18,143 bases of DNA from CAYJPA01 sp964371945 (GTDB lineage: Bacteria; Chloroflexota; Chloroflexia; Thermomicrobiales; UBA6265), in assembly GCA_964371945.1 (NCBI GenBank), contig CAYJPA010000101.1, positions 1 to 18,143 of the forward strand, given 5' to 3'. Positions within the stretch are counted from its first letter, which is position 1. Every line of letters begins with the position of its first letter. The position numbers were made by a program, and so were the translations under genes. Positions 13,480-18,143 of the stretch are shown piece after piece. The notes under the pieces are model-generated. The model saw only the letters and a program-made list of their open reading frames with translations. It made no database searches and had not been told where the DNA came from.

Positions 13480-14669
13480 ACCGTTTCCTTATCCTGTCGT
13501 ACTTGAGACGTCACCACCGCCAGGCGCCGTGGATCTGGACAAATCGAGCGTTTTACGAGTCTCCCCTCGCCGGGTGTGATTTGTAGAAAGAATTTGGCAT
13601 ACGTGTCACTGTCGAGATGCGAAAAGAGATCCCGCCAATGCACGATCTCCGCCAGACGAGATGGGCGCTGTTTCGCCAGCATGACACCTAATGTGTAGAG
13701 CGCATTATCGATGGTCGCTTCCGCGATAACGGTCAATTCAACATTACGTCCCGTTGCCGTGATGGGAGCGAGCAGATCGTCAACGAGCAGTTTGCCCCCG
13801 CTGCCGATCCCTTCGGCATAGATCAGGGCTGACCCGTCAGGCGACAGGTGGGCCGGCAGATCCAACAGCATTGGCGCGAGCACGAGCAGCCCATCCTCAC
13901 CCCCGGCGCCATATCCAGGAAAGGTCAGTCCATCCGGAACCGGAATGAAAGGCGGATTGGCCACGATGAAATCGAACCGAGCATCCCCGACTGCGCCATA
14001 AAGGTCGCTCTGAACCGCCCGATACCTCGATGGAAGCGCATTCAGGTTGGCATTGAAGTTCGCCGTGGCGATCGCCGAGACGGATACATCGAGCCCAGTC
14101 CATAGGAGCTCAGGAGCCAGCAATGTGGCCGTTAACCCGGCGATACCGCTTCCCGCGCAGAGATCGAGCGCCTGACCCTGTGCGGGAATCAGCGCTCGCC
14201 GCCTCTGGAGCTCATGGGCGAGCGAGAAGGAATCCGGTCCCATGTAGACATCAGCGTATGCCGGATCAAACGTGGGGTAGTACGGGTTAATGGAAACCGC
14301 GAAATATTGACCAAACCGGGAAACTACGGAATACCCGTTGGTAGAGAGGGACTCCATTGATTCGTGGTAGGCGAGTAATCCGCACATCAAGCCCGCCTCG
14401 ATGAACTCACGCCCGAGCGCTTCTTCGACTTCAAAAAGCGGCAACGGAGCGGCCATTGAGAGGAGTTGAATCGCGACAGCCAGCGGTCTCTCCAGCGCGG
14501 GCAGCAGGCGGCCGAGCTCCTCCAGATTGGGATACGGAGCGGTGAAATAGTCGGGCCGAAGCGCCTGGAGGGCGGCATCGAGGCCGACCTCGTCAAGCGT
14601 CGAACGGATTTGTGCGGTCGATTCCGGATCCGCGTCGAGCAACGAGTCCCCCGCAATGGATGCAGTCAT
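13476..14669 (-). CDS. SAM-dependent methyltransferase with NPPF motif (HemK/RlmG-like)
   Basis: A 397-residue protein in two parts. The N-terminal region (about 15-150) is helical and ends in short strands with no named motif; it resembles the winged-helix-like front part of large actinobacterial methyltransferases. The C-terminal Rossmann domain has motif I LDLCAGSGIAGL (about 167-178), TGLDVS for the next strand, and FDFIVANPPFIPV (about 222-234), the NPP[FY] motif of enzymes that methylate exocyclic or amide nitrogens (HemK/PrmC, RsmC/RlmG and adenine methylases). YGAGGEDGL follows, as in HemK-like enzymes. The target may be protein, RNA or a small molecule. The ATG at 14669 overlaps the ATPase stop by ATGA and its own stop overlaps the enolase start by GTGA. 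It is odd to find it in a transport and catabolic operon. Confidence 0.8.
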   Translation of the reverse strand: MTASIAGDSLLDADPESTAQIRSTLDEVGLDAALQALRPDYFTAPYPNLEELGRLLPALERPLAVAIQLLSMAAPLPLFEVEEALGREFIEAGLMCGLLAYHESMESLSTNGYSVVSRFGQYFAVSINPYYPTFDPAYADVYMGPDSFSLAHELQRRRALIPAQGQALDLCAGSGIAGLTATLLAPELLWTGLDVSVSAIATANFNANLNALPSRYRAVQSDLYGAVGDARFDFIVANPPFIPVPDGLTFPGYGAGGEDGLLVLAPMLLDLPAHLSPDGSALIYAEGIGSGGKLLVDDLLAPITATGRNVELTVIAEATIDNALYTLGVMLAKQRPSRLAEIVHWRDLFSHLDSDTYAKFFLQITPGEGRLVKRSICPDPRRLAVVTSQVRQDKETV

Positions 14670-15688
14670 GCTGGATTTCCGGCGCGAGCATTCTCACCCA
14701 AGAGAGCCGCGGTCGAAACCTCTTCGGGAAAATGACAAGCAGCCACGCGTCGATTGCCGGTCGGCCGTAGGGCTGGTCTCTCCACGCTGCAGATCTCTCG
14801 CGCCAACGGACAACGCGGGTGGAAGGCGCAACCGGAGGGTACACTGACCGGGCTCGGCACTTCGCCGCGCAAGACGACGGTGTGATTTTCCTGCTGCGAA
14901 CTGTGATCCGGAATCGAGAGCAGCAGTGCGAGCGTGTATGGGTGGCGCGGTTGCTCGAAGATGGCCTGCAACGAACCGTATTCAACAATCCGGCCCAGGT
15001 ACATGACCGCCACCACGTCACAGAGATAGTTTACCACTCGCAAATCGTGAGAGATGAAGAGGTAGGTCAAACCGAGCTCGCGCTGCAAATCGCGAAGCAG
15101 GTTGAGGACCTGTGCCTGAATCGAGACGTCAAGCGAGGAAACCGGCTCATCGAGAATGAGCAGGCTCGGATCGAGTGCCAGTGCCCGGGCAATGTTCACC
15201 CGTTGACGTTGTCCACCGCTCAATTGATGCGGATAGCGGCTACCGAGGCCGCGTGCCAACCCGACCAGATCGAGCAGTTTCGCGACCTGCTGTTTGCGTT
15301 CCGCCGCATTTCCAACCTTGTGGATTTTGAGCGGCTCCTCGATCGCATCTTCTGCACTCATCCGCGGAGCGAGCGCACTGTATGGGTCCTGAAAGACGAG
15401 TTGTACTCGTCGGCGATAAGCGAGCAGATCGGCCCTACTTAGTGCGTGGATATCTGTCCCTTCAAAGAGCATGGCGCCATCGGTTGGTGATTCGAGCCGG
15501 ATAATGATGCGTGCGAGCGTACTCTTGCCACATCCGCTTTCTCCGACGATCCCGACGATCTGCTGGCGATCAACGGAAAGCGATAGGTCATCGAGTGCGC
15601 GCAACTGGGATGCCCCGGCGTGACCGCGTACCCGGTACGTTTTGCCAATTCCATTGAGCTGGAGCACGCGGTTTGGCGCCGCGCTCAC
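14666..15688 (-). CDS. Peptide/opine-type ABC transporter ATPase, DppF/OppF family
   Basis: A 340-residue cytosolic ATPase subunit. Walker A is GESGCGKST (about 49-57), the Q-loop is in VFQDPYSALAPRM, the signature is LSGGQRQRV, Walker B is LLILDEPVSSLD and the switch is ISHD. The C-terminal oligopeptide-type extension contains GCAFHPRCPLAREICSVERP, with three cysteines of the kind seen in this family. One oddity is ALAPRM where the family usually has SLNPRM. The GTG start at 15688 has GGAGG six bases upstream and shares GTGA with the preceding ATPase gene. It pairs with the DppD-like subunit to power the permeases encoded upstream. No solute-binding protein is in the window; it may lie beyond the right edge. 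Confidence 0.93.
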   Translation of the reverse strand: MSAAPNRVLQLNGIGKTYRVRGHAGASQLRALDDLSLSVDRQQIVGIVGESGCGKSTLARIIIRLESPTDGAMLFEGTDIHALSRADLLAYRRRVQLVFQDPYSALAPRMSAEDAIEEPLKIHKVGNAAERKQQVAKLLDLVGLARGLGSRYPHQLSGGQRQRVNIARALALDPSLLILDEPVSSLDVSIQAQVLNLLRDLQRELGLTYLFISHDLRVVNYLCDVVAVMYLGRIVEYGSLQAIFEQPRHPYTLALLLSIPDHSSQQENHTVVLRGEVPSPVSVPSGCAFHPRCPLAREICSVERPALRPTGNRRVAACHFPEEVSTAALLGENARAGNPA

Positions 15689-16737
15689 TGTTCGCCTCCA
15701 TTGTCAGGCGAGCTGGCCGTTACGAGTGGGAAGTAACAGGCGACCTCGCGGTTCCCTCCTGAAATCTGGGTAAATGGAGGTTCCGCCCGGTGACAACGTT
15801 CTTGGACATAGCTGCATCTTGGTGCGAAGACGCAACCAGTCACACGCTCGTGCATCTGCGGCAAACCGCCTTCGATTGCGCGAAGCGGTTGCGTGCGATC
15901 GCTCAGAAGCGTCGGCGCCGATGAAAGCAAGGCGGAGGTATACGGATGAGCGGGACTGTAAAAGGTTGAGCGCACGACCCCCTGCTCCACTGCTCGGCCC
16001 GCGTACATCACGAGCACTCGATCCGCGATCATCGAGATGACTCCGAGATCGTGGCTAATGAAGATGAGTGAAAAGCCGAGCTCAATTTTGAGCGTCCGGA
16101 GAAGGTCGATGATCTGCGCCTGAATCGAAACATCAAGCGCCGTGGTTGGTTCGTCGGCGATCACCAGCACAGGATCCAGGAGCAATGCGAGGGCGATCGC
16201 CACCCGTTGCCGGAGGCCTCCACTCAACTCCCAGGGGTACGCGCGAAGTCGCGTTTCGGACGCGGACATGCCGACCAGTTTCAGTTTCGCGATTGCAAGA
16301 TCGCGTGCTTCGTCGGGTGAACAGCGACGATGGGCACGAACCACGTCGGTCATTTGCCGGCCGATGGTGAAGAGCGGATTGAGTGACGTCTGTGGGTCCT
16401 GGAAGATGATGCTCAACCGGGAACCCCGGATCTTCCCGAGCTCCCGGGCATTCAGCTTCCGGATGTCCTCCCCCTGAAAGAGAATCTGCCCGGCGGTGAC
16501 CTTGCCGGGATAGTCGACCATCCCCATGATCGAGAGACTGGCAACGCTTTTGCCGCTCCCGCTCTCGCCGACGATACCAAGACACTCCCCGCGAGCGACA
16601 TCGAACGATAGATCTTTAACGGCCGTGAAAGAACCGGCCCGTGTCTCAAATTCGGTGGTCATATGACGAACGGACAGTGTTGGCTCCGTCGAACGCCCAT
16701 CTTGAGGTCGAATCGCGGCAGAAGCGGTCGTGGACAT
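15685..16737 (-). CDS. Peptide/opine-type ABC transporter ATPase, DppD/OppD family
   Basis: About 350 residues. It carries Walker A GESGSGKS, the Q-loop IIFQDPQTSLNPLF, the signature LSGGLRQRV, Walker B VLVIADEPTTALD and the ISHD switch. The family's C-terminal cysteine cluster is present as GCVFAPRCSYVQERC, with a further CYF. I chose the ATG at 16737, four bases after the permease stop; the frame is open to 16788 but that part overlaps the permease. The ribosome site is weak, which fits translation handed on from the permease gene. The stop overlaps the next ATPase start by GTGA. It works as the partner of the DppF-like subunit. The substrate could be a peptide, an oligosaccharide or a sugar acid, since this ABC family carries all of these. 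Confidence 0.92.
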   Translation of the reverse strand: MSTTASAAIRPQDGRSTEPTLSVRHMTTEFETRAGSFTAVKDLSFDVARGECLGIVGESGSGKSVASLSIMGMVDYPGKVTAGQILFQGEDIRKLNARELGKIRGSRLSIIFQDPQTSLNPLFTIGRQMTDVVRAHRRCSPDEARDLAIAKLKLVGMSASETRLRAYPWELSGGLRQRVAIALALLLDPVLVIADEPTTALDVSIQAQIIDLLRTLKIELGFSLIFISHDLGVISMIADRVLVMYAGRAVEQGVVRSTFYSPAHPYTSALLSSAPTLLSDRTQPLRAIEGGLPQMHERVTGCVFAPRCSYVQERCHRAEPPFTQISGGNREVACYFPLVTASSPDNGGEQ

Positions 16738-16741
16738 CCGG

Positions 16742-17668
16742 TTACACCGTCTGTAAGCGCGGATCGAGGAGCTGACGCAACCCGTCACTCATGAGATTCA
16801 AGCTTAGCGTCGTCAGCAGCACGGCAAGCCCGGGGAGAGTAATCACCCACCACGCATTCGCGATGTACTGCGTGCCGTCGAGCATCATGCCGCCAAGCGA
16901 GGGAGTCGGCGGTTGGATGCCAAGTCCGAGGAAACTGAGCGTCGCTTCAAAAATGACCAGCGCCGGAAGTTGCAAGGTCGCGATCACGGCGATCGACGGC
17001 AGAACATTCGGAAAGACGTACCGGACGCCCGTCCGCCAACGGCTGGCTCCCAAGACCTGGGCGGCTTTCACATAGTCTTTCTGCATCTCCTGGAGAACGA
17101 TACCGCGAACCACCCGGGCGAAGTAAACCCAACCTGCCAAACCGAGAAGCAAGATCAAGATCGGAATGGAGGTGTGGGTAGCGGTCACGATTGCCATCGC
17201 CAGTACGATGTAGGGAAACGCAAGCTGCAAATCGACCATCCGCATAAGGATCAGATCGAACCACCCTCCGAACAGGCCGCTCACCAGCCCGACGGTCACG
17301 CCGAGTGCCAGCGAAACGGCCAATCCCAGTCCGGCCAGCAAGAGCGAGACGCGAATACCGTGAAGAATTCGTGCCAGCATATCCCGTCCGAGACCATCCG
17401 TTCCGAGCACGAATTTGGTCGACCCTTTGTTCTCGGTATCCCAGAAGGGTGGTTTGAGGCGCGCCGTGATGTTGTTCCGAGAGGGTTCATGTGGGGTCAG
17501 CAGCGGTGCGGAAAACGAAGCGCCAAGAATCAAGGCAAAGAGTACGAGGCCAGCCACGAGCGTACCACTCCCATTCAGCCGCATGAACCCATGCAACCTG
17601 GACGGTTGGGCCGAGGATCCCGGCAACGAATCGAGCGCGGTTTCTGTTAACTGGTCGGCGGCCGTCAT
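16742..17668 (-). CDS. Peptide/opine-type ABC transporter permease, DppC/OppC family
   Basis: A 308-residue inner-membrane permease with about six hydrophobic segments. The cytosolic N-terminus (1-32) leads into the first membrane segment (about 36-55). LGTDGLGRDMLARILHG is the family's conserved stretch before TM2. The EAA loop that docks to the ATPase is DYVKAAQVLGASRWRTGVRYVFPN. LSFLGLGIQPPTPSLGGMM and the closing SDGLRQLLDPRL are also typical. I chose the ATG at 17668, four bases after the stop of the upstream permease, with GAGG about ten bases before it; a longer frame up to 17743 overlaps that gene and has no family similarity. It would form the channel together with the DppB-like subunit. 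Confidence 0.93.
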   Translation of the reverse strand: MTAADQLTETALDSLPGSSAQPSRLHGFMRLNGSGTLVAGLVLFALILGASFSAPLLTPHEPSRNNITARLKPPFWDTENKGSTKFVLGTDGLGRDMLARILHGIRVSLLLAGLGLAVSLALGVTVGLVSGLFGGWFDLILMRMVDLQLAFPYIVLAMAIVTATHTSIPILILLLGLAGWVYFARVVRGIVLQEMQKDYVKAAQVLGASRWRTGVRYVFPNVLPSIAVIATLQLPALVIFEATLSFLGLGIQPPTPSLGGMMLDGTQYIANAWWVITLPGLAVLLTTLSLNLMSDGLRQLLDPRLQTV

Positions 17669-17672
17669 TGCT

Positions 17673-18143
17673 CTACGCCTCGATCCGGATGCGTGGGTCG
17701 AGCACCATGTAGAGGATATCGATCCCGAGATTGACGAAGACAAAAACCGCCGCGGTCAGAATGGTGATCGCCTGCACGAGCGGGTAATCCCGCGAGTTGA
17801 CGGAGTCGATGGCGAGCTGCCCGACCCCGGGGTAGTTGAACACCACCTCTGTCACGATCGTGCCGCCAAGCAGATAGCCGAGATCGATCCCGATCACGGT
17901 CACAAGCGGCAATGCCGCGTTCCGGAGGGCATACAAATACGTAATGCGCGATTCCGATACGCCGAACGCCCGGGCGGTACGGATGTGCTCCTGATTGAGC
18001 GTATCCAACATCGCGGCTCGCACGACTCGTAGGTCGGCCGGCATGACGGCGAGAGCGACGGCGATCGCGGGCAACACCAGACTCTTCACACCCGCGAAAC
18101 CGACCGCCGGAAACCAGCCGAGATTAACCGAGAAGATCAGGAC
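17673..18143 (-). CDS. Peptide/opine-type ABC transporter permease, DppB/OppB family (5' end outside window)
   Basis: The last 156 residues of an inner-membrane permease; the frame stays open to the window edge, so the gene starts beyond 18143. The visible part opens with FSVNLGWFPAVGFAG, matching the 'LgwlPv.G' loop of DppB proteins, then KSLVLPAIAVALAVMP. The EAA loop is HIRTARAFGVSESRITYLYALRNA, followed by LGYLLGGTIVTEVVFNYPGVGQLAIDSVNSRDYPLVQ and the terminal YMVLDPRIR, all typical. It is the first visible gene of the six-gene operon. The promoter and probably a substrate-binding protein gene lie to the right. An internal GTG at 18089 is not the true start. Confidence 0.93.
   Translation of the reverse strand, partial: VLIFSVNLGWFPAVGFAGVKSLVLPAIAVALAVMPADLRVVRAAMLDTLNQEHIRTARAFGVSESRITYLYALRNAALPLVTVIGIDLGYLLGGTIVTEVVFNYPGVGQLAIDSVNSRDYPLVQAITILTAAVFVFVNLGIDILYMVLDPRIRIEA

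Noticed and set aside
16913..17650. Plus-strand open frame of 245 codons
   Set aside because: Antisense to the DppC-like permease gene, with a highly charged, low-complexity product.

Overview
The window looks like a piece of a chromosome from a free-living bacterium of moderately high GC, most likely a Chloroflexota member related to Thermomicrobia. This is inferred from style, not proven. The supporting signs are a secreted protein with an Ala-Thr-Pro-rich mature N-terminus, an F420-type luciferase-like oxidoreductase, a MidA-type methyltransferase, and sugar-acid enolase-superfamily enzymes beside peptide-type ABC importers and a LacI regulator. No rRNA, tRNA, CRISPR array, transposase or integrase is visible.

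Left part (1-6200). A secreted protein of unknown function, an MFS transporter and a luciferase-like oxidoreductase all lie on the minus strand. A 371-base gene-free stretch follows and holds a long imperfect hairpin. Next come a tightly spaced plus-strand pair, an FmdB-type zinc ribbon and MoaB. Converging on moaB is a two-gene minus-strand cassette of clearly lower GC: a small winged-helix-like protein overlapping a dGTPase by ATGA, with its own promoter. The cassette is bracketed by a perfect 8-base direct repeat, ACTCGGTC. Removing it would leave moaB and the nickel-transporter gene as close convergent neighbours. This is the best candidate here for a mobile, possibly antiphage, module.

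Middle (6195-9367, minus strand). A NicO/RcnA-type metal transporter with an EF-hand and a His-rich loop is preceded, with ATGA overlap, by a divergent gamma-glutamylcyclotransferase-like protein. Upstream of that is a MidA/NDUFAF7-family methyltransferase.

Right part (9511-18143). This is a probable sugar-acid catabolic region. A galactonate-dehydratase-like enolase-superfamily enzyme is followed by short intergenic repeats, a LacI regulator with a good promoter overlapped by operator-like palindromes, and a small unknown gene, all on the plus strand. Facing them is a six-gene minus-strand operon running in from the right edge: two peptide/opine-type ABC permeases (the first cut by the window edge), two ABC ATPases, an NPPF-type methyltransferase and a second enolase-superfamily enzyme. 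Every junction is a 4-base overlap or a gap of about 4 bases, so the six are probably one translationally coupled unit. A perfect 12-bp hairpin separates the two convergent gene sets. The likely scheme is import of a sugar acid, glycoside or peptide-like compound by the ABC system and dehydration or epimerisation by the two enolase enzymes, under LacI control. The exact substrate cannot be read from sequence.
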